DNA of 64,000 bases from Zygaena filipendulae (GCA_907165275.2 OU015663.1:818501-882500), one strand, 5' to 3'; counted from the stretch's first letter, positions 45,498-56,171 are shown. The notes: generated by a model not told the origin, from the letters alone. Numbers and translations are program-made.

Positions 45498-46692
45498 GAC
45501 ATGGGCTAGTAAAAATGAAAAAATATAACCTATGTTAAAACATGGTGTGATCGATTCGGAAGTCGATTCTGAGAAAACTACTTTCTAGTTTTCAGTTCAT
45601 TCATTAACACGTTGTATATATACCTCTCATTTTTATGATTCTATTAAGTACTGGAGTTATTTATATGTATTTTTATGCTTAGGTGAAGAGATTTTAGTAT
45701 ACAATAATGTAATATTCTGTTTTATGCTACATGTTATTAACAATTACGTTAGTTATATCAATTAATAAGCAAAAAAGTTAACACTAGCAAAAAGTAGCAA
45801 ACTGTTAATGAATACCTAACTGACGAAGTTCTCAACACAGTTTACCTACAATCAACTTTACAAATTACCGGAATCCTTTTTACCTACGCTACGTCTAATC
45901 CATAAATAATGTTCCAAAGTCTATCGAGAACAAGTTTGTTGGTTTTTTTTTTAACCATCGACCACGCAATAGATAATTTATTTACACAGCGTTGTCGTGA
46001 GATCAATAATTCGACGTATCACGCACACGAGCGCCGAAATTGGCCCGCCGTGGTTGGAACACGCAACTTACTGATTTTTTTTTCGATAAGTTTCACCCAC
46101 AGAACATAAAACAACAGTTAGAAAGGACATCAACTTAGTTTAGTATGAAAACAGATGAAAACCAGTGTCACCGGGTGATTTTCGCACACAAAACTATTCA
46201 TCACGCACTAAAACATTCATCGACGTAAAGAAATGTATTAAACCCTTTATGGTTATGTTTTTACTTAGTCACTGTTTTCAAATTCACAGTTTTGGGAATA
46301 TTGTGGTAAATATACCTACTTGGGATGGCAGCAAAAGTAGTTTTCGGCAACGGTGGCGCGCCTGCCTCGCCTACATGTCCTCTCTAGTTCATTTATTATT
46401 TGCTCTGTGGTTTCAGCGGTGTGTGTGTTAACGCCAATAGCTGAATGAAAAAAAAAAATTAGCTGGACCTTCTTGATTTCACCAGCGTCGATTTTAAAAT
46501 TTGCTCAGCCTGAAGTCTTTGTATCTTAAAAGTTAAAAATATAAACTACTTAAACCCCGACTAATAAGTATTATACAACGTGTTAATGAATTAACTGAAA
46601 ACTAGAAAGTAGTTTGCTCAGAATCAACTAGTGAATCGATCGCACTATGTTTTAATATAGGTTATATTTTTTCATTTTTACTAGCCCATGTC
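45498..46692. mobile_element. Inverted-repeat element with ~121-bp TIRs, ~1.2 kb
   Basis: GACATGGGCTAGTAAAAATG at 45498 mirrored by CATTTTTACTAGCCCATGTC ending at 46692, each flanked by TA, as in Tc1/mariner-type insertions. The interior holds a copy of the GGCAACGGTGGCGCGCC repeat. No transposase frame is visible. A lone piece of the TIR inner end recurs at about 46888-46922. Confidence 0.65.
46115..46425 (+). repeat. GGCAACGGTGGCGCGCC-type repeat, copy 3
   Basis: TAGTTTAGTATGAAAACAGA to TTTGCTCTGTGG, lying inside the 45498-46692 inverted-repeat element. Confidence 0.68.
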
Positions 46693-46917
46693 TAAATTAT
46701 TTATAATACAATATTTGGCGCGTACGCCGCCCGCAGCAAAAAAAATCTAACCGGTAGGCGCGGGCGTAGCGCTTGGGATTTCGTAGATAGGTCACCTCCA
46801 AAGTAATGTTGAATAACTTTTAAAGTATAAATTTTTTCGACATAAAGTATATTTTAATCACATTATTGTTTATTTTTTTAAATAGGGTGTATCAGGTTTT
46901 CAGTTAATTCATTAACA

Positions 46918-47192
46918 CGTTGTATATGCGAACGTTAGTTTGCTTGTTTATTTGTAACGCTTTCACGGCTAAACGGCTCATCTGATCACAACAAAATTTT
47001 GCATACACATTGTCAGGGGTACAGAAAAGAACATAGGCTACTTTGAAACACGGAATTCCTACGAGAACTCTGAAATTAACGTGGAAGAAACTACATAAAA
47101 TTTTGCATAATATAGGGTAGTAAGTACTTTTATCTCGGAATAACAGCGGGATCTCCGAAACTAAAACGTGTGAAACCGCGGGAAAAAGCTAT
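46918..47192 (+). mobile_element. Composite Helitron-like copy
   Basis: Head type A-like (TTGTAACGCTTTCACGGC), two 3' modules, and end GGAAAAAGCTATA. Confidence 0.58.
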
Positions 47193-47987
47193 AAAATTAT
47201 AATTAAAAAATTCAGCAACGGTTCTCCGAATGTCGTTTCTCCATTGCAATGTATGAAACAGTTTTTATTTCACAAAGTTACCTACTTAGGTACAAAGTTA
47301 GAGCAAGAATATACATAACCACTGAAGTGAGACCAGTTGGATCTGTGTTGTGAACTCAAGAACTTTATGCTTCTTTCAAAAAAGGTTTAAACATCATATT
47401 CTCGCATTACGTCTTCATAAAGACGAACCGAAAAGAACCCCTGAATAACAGGAGTCCATTATTTTTATACGCTCGGTAAAGAGGGTAACACATCGCTGAA
47501 TAGGATAAGGGGTTTGGACGTGGAAAATAAAAAAAATGGGCGGCCAAATGACGAAGCAAAGAGGGTGTATTGTACGAAAGAGGCTCCCGCCATATTTCTT
47601 TTGATAACCGAAGATAAGGATCGCGGAATTAAGTCCTTATGAGAGAAAAAAAAACGCCCGAGGAAATTTTTCGGGTCACCATATTTTATATTTTCACTTT
47701 TCACGGATGCAGTGTAAAAAGGAACGTAATAATTCAGGTTCTTGAATTATATAGGTTTTTGTTGGTTTTCGTGTCTTCAATGGCTGGGCAGTGATTTAAA
47801 AGATAATCAAGGTTTCGACGTACATAAGAATTTTTTTAAATTTATATTTGTACGTGCTAATGTTATCGCATTTTTTAATGTCGTTAGGTAACGTATTGTA
47901 CTTGTCCTTTCTCAATAAAGATATCCTTGTTTGTGTTCTTTAATAAAGAGATATTTCATGATGATCAGACTCACAGACATTTCAAAT
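47193..47987. other. Unrecognised intergenic DNA
   Basis: The minus-strand open stretch 47465-47704 shows no recognisable motif. Confidence 0.4.
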
Positions 47988-48278
47988 CTTATACATATAT
48001 ATAAAAATTTCGTATCACGGTGTATGCTCGCGATAAACTCCGAAACTACTGAATTGATCATGATGAAATTTGGTCACTATATTGTAATTTGGCCCAACTT
48101 AAAAGATGGGATAGTTTTTATCCCGGAATTCCCGCGGTTACTCCGGAATTAATGCGGGGAACAGCTTATCACCGTAAACTACTGTCAAGGGTACAAAGAA
48201 GGACGTAAATTACTTTTTTCCCGGAATTCTCACCGGAACTCCGAAACTACCGTGGGTGAAACCACGGGGCACGGCTAG
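47988..48278 (+). mobile_element. Composite Helitron-like copy with two 3' modules
   Basis: Same arrangement and same internal junction (GGGGAACAGCTTATCACCG) as 2836-3111. Ends CACGGCTAG before T. Confidence 0.68.
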
Positions 48279-48419
48279 TAATAGTATAAATAATAATCTT
48301 AATAATATTAAAAATCCAATAGGTAAACAAACGAAATTACAACAATATCGCTGAACATCGCAAACGGGAGCATTTAACTTACAAATCTAAACTTACAAAG
48401 TCCTAGCAACGTGTGGAAA

Positions 48420-48652
48420 TTCTATTCTTTTCTATTTCTATTCTATTCTATTCTATTCTACTTCTATTCTACTTCTATTCTACTTCTATTCTACTTCTAT
48501 TCTATTTCTATTCTATTTCTATTCTATTTCTATTCTATTTCTATTCTATTTCTATTCTATTTCTATTCTATTTCTATTCTATTTCTATTCTATTTCTATT
48601 CTATTTCTATTCTATTTCTATTCTATTTCTATTCTATTTCTATTCTATTCTA
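48420..48652 (+). repeat. 11-bp minisatellite
   Basis: About 20 copies of TCTATTCTATT with variants (TCTATTCTACT near the left end). Because 11 is not a multiple of 3 and the unit lacks plus-strand stops, long plus-strand frames stay open. They encode only a Phe/Ile/Leu/Tyr/Ser repeat and are not genes. Confidence 0.9.
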
Positions 48653-49096
48653 AATTCAACAATAAAATCTTAGGTAGCATTTGGTAACCTTAATGTTATT
48701 GCTAGATAATTTTGGCTTTGCAATTTAAAACGTCCCACTGAAACGTCTCGTAAGTTTCATGCCTAGTGGGTAGGTAATAATGGACCTGCAACAAATAGGT
48801 ACAACACACGTGTGTTCACATGAGTACCTACTCAGCCAAACGGTCAGTCGGCTAATGAAAGCTAACAACAGTCAAAATCAAAGGCAACAGAACGGAAATC
48901 AATTAACACTATACAACGTGTAACATAACATGGAAGGCATTCGCGTGAGATCACGACAGCAAGTCGACGACGCACACACACCCCATTACTAATTCCCGAG
49001 CAGTCGAGTGTGACGGGAATGTGGTTAGCTGAAATCGGATCGAAGCCTGCGACACACTGCCGGTGAAGTTTCACACCCGGAAAAATTCCATACTTA
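48653..49096. other. Unrecognised DNA, partly GC-richer
   Basis: About 48940-49080 is richer in GC (GTCGACGACGCACACACACC). No repeat or gene recognised. Confidence 0.35.
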
Positions 49097-49278
49097 GATG
49101 TGAAAGTGTGGATGTTTGGATGTTTGTTACTCAATCACGCTAAAGCGGCTGAACGGATTTGGATGAAATTTGGCCAGCACGTTGTCAGAGGTACAGAAAA
49201 GGTCACAGGGTACTTTTTATCCCGGAATTCCCACGGGAACTCTGAAATTACTGCACGCGAAACCGCGGGACACAGCAA
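49097..49278 (+). mobile_element. Helitron-like copy, head type E
   Basis: GTGTGGATGTTTGGATGTTT to CGCGGGACACAGCAAG. The terminal CTAG is altered to CAAG. A type A head starts right after it. Confidence 0.6.
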
Positions 49279-49338
49279 GCAATATTATAAATGCGAAAGT
49301 GACTCTGTCTGTCCGTCTGTCTGTTACCTTAAAGGCTC
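49279..49338 (+). mobile_element. Helitron-like head truncated at a CRE-element junction
   Basis: AATATTATAAATGCGAAAGT and GTCTGTCCGTCTGTCTG, then an abrupt switch at about 49338 into the body of a CRE-bearing inverted-repeat element. Confidence 0.58.
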
Positions 49339-49627
49339 AAAAAAAATATTGGACACGTATTTTTTCTGTTCGTACGTTCCTACTTAATTAAAAACTAACG
49401 GCGATACATTGAGTTGAAATTTCGAGTGACGTCACTATCCGGTGCAGTTTGTATGGGGGCTTATACCGGTTAGTGACGTAACGAGCCCCCACCCTAAACT
49501 TTAATGTGCTTTATCTATGTGTACTTTCATTAATTTGAAAAAGCAAAAAATAAGTGTCTATTATTATTTTATTTTGTAACTGACAGACTAATTAGAATTT
49601 TGATTTTCAAAAGTCGTCAACATCCCT
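49339..49627. mobile_element. CRE-bearing inverted-repeat element, copy 6, left end lost
   Basis: Begins abruptly at AAAAAATATTGGACACG after a Helitron-like head. One TGACGTCA is intact, the other TGACGTAA. Confidence 0.68.
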
Positions 49628-49688
49628 ATTCCTTGGAACGAAAATTGTATTATATAAAATTCTGATTGTGCATCACCAATCACGCTAA

Positions 49689-49776
49689 AAGGTGTCTCGA
49701 AAGAAAGTTTAGATATATTTGAACTTTGAATGTTTATATTCGAAGTTTTAATTAAAACTTTCTTTTGAGACACCTT
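49689..49776. mobile_element. 88-bp mini-element with TGTCTC ends
   Basis: AAGGTGTCTCGAAAGAAAGT mirrored by ACTTTCTTTTGAGACACCTT. Resembles mariner-type ends. Confidence 0.55.
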
Positions 49777-50780
49777 ATACATCGATATTTTATTGAGATT
49801 CGATATCTTTTAGCTGAGTATTTCCAATTAAAATTTAAAGTTCCTAAAACTCGACATTGTACGGACGCGCTATAAATGCGATACGCACCGATAAAAAAGT
49901 AAAATGTGACCTTACCTCATTATTGATTGTGGCAACAATATTATGTAAAACACAATTTCAAGTTAAGTTTTAATAGATATTCTTTATACATGTAAATTGA
50001 TTACATTATGTCTTATTTCCAGTTAAGTATTTCATTCAACCCAAAAACTTATGTACTCGATACGTGCCTGATATTAGTTATAGCAAAAAGTGGTCCACTA
50101 AAGGTCAACTTCTACACGAAAGTCTTTAATTTCAACCAGAGGGTGGATTTTTGTATTATTTATAACCACTCGACTACTAAACTGATTATTTGATACTCGT
50201 GTGGAAATTTGTGTGTAGGTTCACGATTTTCCGGTACATTTTTCGGTACAATTCGCCGTTGATATTAATAGGTTTTTTTTTATATAGAAATTCAAATTTC
50301 TAACTTATCAGTGTACCAATTTCGTGAGTAAACTACCCGGTAAAGTAGTATTTACGTTATTATTTCATAGTCTCAGAAAAAATGTTATATTTTTTTATTA
50401 AGAAATAAATGCCGTATATACTTACGAAATGGTCGAAAAAGCAACCAACAGACGACATCGCTATCAAATATTAACGATAGAATTCATTGAAAGGTCAGAT
50501 AAGGCGGATTATACTGAAAATGTTGCCGTCAAATAAGAAACAAACCCAAAGACATTAAAGGAAGGAGAAGCGAAACGCGCAGTGACATGACATAACCCGA
50601 AAAATTGAGAAATTGCGTATTTCGGCATTAAGTCCTTTGATCCCACCGCCAATGATAAAACATCGATGTGTATTTTATTTTCCGACGCTTTTATGTCTAT
50701 CTTAAGAGTACGGGATGTTTTTGAAACTGATATTAAAAAAAAACAAACTGATCTCGCTTCTGTTTTAGGTTTATTCAACA
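49777..50780. other. Unrecognised AT-rich DNA
   Basis: No feature supported. Open stretches at 50008-50193 and 50509-50781 carry no motif. Confidence 0.4.
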
Positions 50781-51133
50781 CTAGTTGCCCCCCGCGGTTG
50801 CATCCGCGGTAATTTGGGAGTTGCCGCGGGAATTCCGGGATAAAAAGTACCCTATGCCAATTATGATCACTGTAGTCTATAAAAGAAAGATTTTTCGGAA
50901 TCAGTCCATTACATTCCGATCACAAGTTCCGAGCTCATAAACTCCGAACTTACCGCGGGAATTCCGGAGTAAAAAGTACCTTACGTCACTCAGGATGAAT
51001 GCAGCTTTTTATTAGTGAAAGAATTTCCAAAATCAGTTCAGTAGATCCCCCCCTTTAGATTACCCCCTACAACGTCACAAACGCACAATTCACAAACTCA
51101 CAAACTTCAAGCTCTTTATGATATAAGTATAGA
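50781..51133 (-). mobile_element. Helitron-like copy, head type C, first of a tandem pair
   Basis: CTAGTTGCCCCCCGCGG at 50781. The reversed head ends AAGTATAGA at 51133 and is immediately followed by the CTAG of the next copy. It carries two 3' modules. Confidence 0.65.
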
Positions 51134-51312
51134 CTAGCTGTGCCCCGCGGTTTCACCCGCGTGAGTTTCGGAATTTCGGCAAGAACTCCAAACTTATTTT
51201 ATTCTTCTTCTCCTTACAAACACAACAAAAAAGAATTAGCCAAATTGATCCAGCCGATCACGCGTGATGCCGTGACCAAGAGAAATAGGGATGTATTTTT
51301 TTTAATACGTGA
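51134..51312 (-). mobile_element. Helitron-like copy, head type B, second of a tandem pair
   Basis: CTAGCTGTGCCCCGCGG directly abuts the previous copy. The head is CGTGACCAAGAGAAATAGGG. Confidence 0.65.
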
Positions 51313-51690
51313 TTCTTTATCTTTAAATGGGTCGATACTCACTGGCCCCCTAATATTAGTCCCCGCCGGAATAAAAGTTGTAGATTCGGCCCCTGTTTGG
51401 CATAACTTTTTTAATGATGAACCGATTGACATAAAACGAAGACTATAATGTGTTAAGTGAAACTTACCACAATATATGAATGAAAATTTATGAGATTGGC
51501 GTGCACGAACGCACAGTCAAACAGACAAAAATTCTGACAGTCATTGCATGGGGTGCTATTGCGTTGGTAAAGGTCTCAGTAATATTTTTTCTTATATATC
51601 TTCCATGTGCAAACAGCGATCCGTTACATTTTTATTATATGTATAGATAGCAGTTAGACTTTAATATTGACTAGTTTACGTACAGGCAAA

Positions 51691-51888
51691 TCCTATTGAT
51701 ATTATAAATGTGAAAGTGTGGATGTTTGGATGTTCGTTACTCAATCACGCAAAAACGGCTGAACGGATTTGGATGAAATTTGGCATGCACGTCGTCAGGG
51801 GTACAGAGAAGGTCATAGGGTACTTTTATCCCGGAATTCCTGCGGGAACTCCGAAATTACCGTGGGTGAAACCGCGGGGCTCAGCTAG
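51691..51888 (+). mobile_element. Helitron-like element, best-defined copy
   Basis: Reference copy for the commonest repeat in the window. It begins TCCTATTGATATTATAAA after an A and ends CAGCTAG before a T. The sequence just before the end, CCGTGGGTGAAACCGCGG, can form a short hairpin about 7 bases from CTAG. TC start, hairpin, CTRR end and insertion between A and T with no target duplication are Helitron hallmarks (known). At 198 bp it has no coding capacity, so it must be mobilised in trans. Head type E (GTGTGGATGTTTGGATG). Confidence 0.75.
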
Positions 51889-52169
51889 TATACTTATAAT
51901 CAATACTTATATCTTCAATAATTGTCTCTTTGAACGGTAAATTCAGTAGTAATATTCGTGTCCAGTTTGATCCATCAATTTACCACTTACTGTTAATTTT
52001 ATTGCTATAATAGCTCGAGCGACTCGTCAACAGTTATAATATTAACTGTTCAATATTTCATAGTCGCCCCGGTGCAAGTCGATCGTTTCACAAAGTGTAT
52101 CGCCACTTCAAAGAATACTTAATTAAAACCGCACGATTTTGGAGAACAAATTTTATGATAGTCTATCTA

Positions 52170-52550
52170 CTGACAAATTTTTTTTTAGTCCGTCGTGTAG
52201 ATTAATAAAAAATATTGGACACGTATTTTTTTTTCATTTTTTACGTAAACAAAAAATAACGGGGATACATTGAGTTGAAATTTCGCGTGACTTCACTAAC
52301 CAGTGCAGTTTGTATGGCGGCTTGTAGTGGTAAGTGACGTCACGACTCACCTAAACTTTAATGTGCTTTATCTCTGTGTATTTTAATTTATTTGAAAAAT
52401 AAAAAAAATACGTGTCTAATGATTTTTTTAATGCGCTTTATCTCTGTGTATTTTCATTTATTTGAAAAATAAAAAATACGTGTCTAATAATTTTTAATTT
52501 TATAACTGACGGACTAATTAGAATTTGGATTTTCAAAAATCGTCAACATT
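52170..52550. mobile_element. CRE-bearing inverted-repeat element, copy 7, with internal duplication
   Basis: The stretch with GCTTTATCTCTGTGTATTTT is present twice in tandem (about 52363 and 52433). One CRE is TGACTTCA, the other intact. Confidence 0.7.
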
Positions 52551-52569
52551 GATTGTCCGAGCCGTACTC

Positions 52570-52645
52570 TTATCTTATCTTAGACAATGGGGTGGGCAAG
52601 CAAAGCCTCGGCACTTCGACCCTTGGGACCTTTTGTACCAGTGGG
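52570..52645 (+). repeat. Repeat fragment shared with 9427-9505
   Basis: ATCTTAGACAATGGGGTGGG and CACTTCGACCCTTGGGACC. It lies between two CRE-bearing elements. Confidence 0.5.
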
Positions 52646-52846
52646 AGCCGTACTCAGTTTACCCCACCAAAAAAAGCACCGGATAATTTGTGTCAAAGTA
52701 AACCGAACCGTATAGTTGTTAGTAGTTGAGTCATTGTTAATAAGTTAATATAATATGCCATGCCATCATACACATAAATATAATAAGACCATCGGATAAT
52801 ATTTTGATACGAAGTTAATATAATCTCTTATAGGATAAGAGGTAAT

Positions 52847-53171
52847 GGGCATGTTGACTAATTTTTATTTTTTAGTCCGTCTTGTAGATTATTTAAAAAT
52901 ATTGGACACGTATTTTTTCTTTTTTTACGTAATCAAAAAATAACGGCGATATATTGAGTTGAAATTTCGCGTAACGTCACTATTCTGACAGTTTGTATGG
53001 CGGTTTTAGCGGTTAGTGACGTCACGACCCCCTCACCCTGAACTATAATGCGCTTTATCTCTGTATATTTTAATTTATTTAAAAAGCAAAAAAATACGTG
53101 TCTATTGTTCTTTTATTTTCTAACTGACGGACTAATTAGAATATTGTTTTTCAAAAGTAGTCCACATCCCC
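52847..53171. mobile_element. CRE-bearing inverted-repeat element, copy 8
   Basis: 325 bp. Ends GGGCATGTTGACTAA and GTCCACATCCCC, close to copy 1. The first CRE is TAACGTCA, the second intact. It lies within 300 bp of copy 7. Confidence 0.74.
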
Positions 53172-53179
53172 GTTTTTGA

Positions 53180-53353
53180 TGTTCGTTCGCGACAGTTTCG
53201 GAGATCCCACGGGAATTTCAAGATAAAAAGTACCATTATCCTTCTCTGTACCCTTCTCTGTACATGTTGTGTCATGATGATCGGTTGAGCCGTTACGGCG
53301 TGAAAGCATATAACAAATAAACTGACTCACTTTCACCTTTATAATATTAAGGA
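53180..53353 (-). mobile_element. Helitron-like copy, 3' end lost
   Basis: Module CGACAGTTTCGGAGATCCC to CACTTTCACCTTTATAATATT. It adjoins the right end of a CRE element. Confidence 0.55.
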
Positions 53354-53660
53354 TTTAAAAATAATGTCGATAATAAAAGTGATATTGAAATTATAAACGA
53401 AATAGTATATCGTAATAGAGATACGAGTATTCAGAAAAGACTTTAGAATTCTTAGGTCAGGAAGAAAAGATTTAAAACAATATAAAATATAAAAGTTCTA
53501 TTAAAGAAAAAACATTATTATATTCATTGTCATGGGAGATAGATGTCCAAAAAGCAATATTGAGGAAACAAAACATATTAATTAGGAAATGATTAGATTT
53601 TATTTTCATCGATATGATTTCAATATTCTATAATAATAATAATTAAATAGACATACCACC

Positions 53661-53806
53661 GCACTCAGAGTCGACTTTGATGATTACTTAGTTAAGTATA
53701 GTTTTTTAAAACAAAACTGCCGCAATCAGACAGGTTTAATAAATTATTGTTAATTGGCATTTAATGAGATGTAACTTAATTAGTTAAATGCCAATTAACA
53801 ATAATT
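53661..53806. mobile_element. Palindromic miniature element, GACTCTGAGTGC family, copy 3, truncated
   Basis: Starts GCACTCAGAGTCGACTTT and stops in the middle of the right arm where a GGAC-TIR element begins. Confidence 0.68.
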
Positions 53807-53810
53807 AGAT

Positions 53811-54052
53811 AGATAGATAAGCGATAGTGTGGTAACCCACACTGGAAAAATTTTGAGTAAATGGTGTTTTAAAGTTAAAGCGCCCTTTTCGCGTCGACTT
53901 TTTCTATGTTTAACATTTTGTTGTCATTTACACAATGTAATGAGCTACCTCATTAGTTACACATTAATTAAAAAAAAACGTTCTATAACACTCAATAAAG
54001 CGTATCAATAACCTAATTTTGTGGGTTAACTTGTTATTGCTTATCGGCGTCC
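53811..54052. mobile_element. GGAC-TIR miniature element, copy 6, damaged left end
   Basis: The left end reads AGATAGATAAGCG instead of GGACATAGATAAG. The right end GGCGTCC is intact. AGAT on both sides may be the target duplication. It cuts off a copy of another palindromic element at 53806. Confidence 0.65.
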
Positions 54053-54373
54053 AGATGTGAGATGACTTACACTGACGCGGAATTACTTCGAAATTTCACC
54101 TCTAGCGACAAATTAATTTCACAAAGGATGTAAACGTACGAGGGAAAACGGTAATTTTGTGAACGTGAGGTGTTTTGTCATTTTAATTTAAAACGGGACG
54201 CCTCAGATTATTATTAATTACAAATTAGAGTGGCTCCAATTATGTCAGTAATGAGTTTTGGTTCACATTTAGTAGGTAGACACGTAAGTGTATGGTTGAA
54301 TACATCTATTACAAAGAGAACTAGAATACAAAATTGCAATTACAAACGTGTTTTGTATTTTGATGATGGATAA

Positions 54374-54860
54374 CAAGCCAGAACCAGGTGAAAGGCTAAG
54401 CCATGTTTAGTACAAAACATAGACTTGTTTATTTTTTTCCGTTTTGTGCTGGCAACCCGGGCGATCTGTCATTCTCTCCATTTTTCTTGTAATGTGCATT
54501 GTGCATTCTGCGTACTTTGTTCGCAATTAAAATACTTTAATTAATCTCTGCTTATTTATTTAACAGCCATAACAGCTGTTAACAGAAAAATATAGAAATC
54601 TTTGCTATGCCTATTTTAAAAAAATGACAGTCATTAAAAACTTACGAAAGCAATCATTTTGGCAAAAACTTAAATTTTAAGCAGTAGTTTTCAGAAACAC
54701 TATTCAAGATTACACAATAAGAAGAAAATAGAAAAAAAATTGAGGATTGTAGCAACCAGAGTTCAAGAACCGTCGTAGGGTGTAAATTTTTATAAATTTT
54801 AAAATTATTTTTTTACGTTTTTCTAAGTTATGACTTAGCCTTTCACCTGGTTCTGGCTTG
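54374..54860. mobile_element. Inverted-repeat element with perfect 27-bp ends
   Basis: CAAGCCAGAACCAGGTGAAA (54374) continuing GGCTAAG is perfectly mirrored at 54834-54860. 487 bp, non-coding, no clear target duplication. Confidence 0.65.
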
Positions 54861-54889
54861 ACGTCGATTTACGGGACATTCTGTAAAGT

Positions 54890-55071
54890 GTAAAATGAAG
54901 TCGCTTCCGCCCTCTGTTCGCGATAAACTCAAAAACTGTTTGAACGGATTTTCATGCGGTTTTCACCAATAGATAGAGTGATTCATGAGGAACGTTTATA
55001 TCTATATTTCATCCAGGAATTCCAGCGGGAATCCCGAAATTACCGCAGGTGGACCCGCGGCGGACAGCTAG
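54890..55071 (+). mobile_element. Helitron-like copy, head type D
   Basis: CTGTTCGCGATAAACTC head and GGCGGACAGCTAG end before T. Confidence 0.62.
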
Positions 55072-55384
55072 TGTTACTGTAAAACGTTAAAATACTCGTA
55101 AATTGTTGCATAATGTTTTCTTAAATCTACATATCAAAGTGGAGACTATAATCAACTATTTAGCATTTTGCCTTATACCTATTCGCCTGAACTAACACTT
55201 TGACCTCAAAACATAACGCAGCTGATGATGACGAAGTAAAAAACGCGTGTATTTTTTTTCATAATCTTAATTTTTTAGACCCAAATATAGAATTTGATAA
55301 CATATAACAATTATTACCTAACTAGGTGTGGTAAAAGATATTAAAAAGTGTCGTAAATCATTATTAATAATTAATGGGCCAGGT

Positions 55385-55680
55385 GACCAAATTTTAATTG
55401 TTAAACCGTCTTGAAGATGAATAAAGAATGTTTAACACGTATTTTTTCTTTTTTACGTACGTACGTGATTAATCAAAAATCAAAAAATTACGGCGATACA
55501 TTGAGTTGAAATTCCGTGTGACGTCACAATTTTTACTTAGTTATGACGTCACGCGCTTCCACTTCTAAACTTTGGTGCTTTTTACGTAAGTTATATTTTC
55601 GATAAATTGGAAAAAGCAAAAAATACGTTTACGTTACGTTTTTTACCCCGTCATCATGAATATTCATAATGAGCATTAAA
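55385..55680. mobile_element. CRE-bearing inverted-repeat element, copy 9, divergent
   Basis: GCGATACATTGAGTTGAAAT and both TGACGTCA sites are kept, now only about 20 bp apart. Elsewhere diverged. Confidence 0.62.
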
Positions 55681-56171
55681 AATTTATTTTAAAATAAACA
55701 CTTCAAAGGCTGCATGTCAAACTCACGTTTATCTCTCATAGGGATAATATTATAATATAGAAACGACCACCGACCGCTTTGCTAAACGTCAACTAGCAAA
55801 GTCAAACTTTTGAAGGAAACGAAAACCAAAACTATAAGTTTAGTTTCCACGAAAAAAATACATTTTCTATGGAAACTCACTCGACTCGCACTTATATCGT
55901 AAGAAAGTTTTCTAAGCTTTAGCTCAGTTTTTATTAGTCGCAAATAAAACTAATGTTAGTTTTATTTCGTTTTGCGATTTCCTCGTTGTTATAATATATT
56001 AGGTACTTAAAAGGAGGTTAATTGCTGTTTGCAAAATGTTATTGCTTTACTTGCTCCTGCATTTAGTTGTAAAATAATTCAATGTCTCGTTTGTATTGTA
56101 TCTATAACTTCAACGTTCAGTTGTAATAAATTAATTTAATTTATTTCTTGAAAGTTAAAATAACACACCAG
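55681..56171. other. Unrecognised AT-rich DNA
   Basis: No feature supported. Confidence 0.4.

Noticed and set aside
48411..48673. Two overlapping 80-86-codon hydrophobic proteins
   Set aside because: Both are translations of an 11-bp minisatellite, in which overlapping plus-strand frames are open by construction.
51140..51448. 102-codon frame starting in a CCGCGG-rich stretch
   Set aside because: The first third is a reversed Helitron-like 3' module and the rest has no motif. Not a gene.
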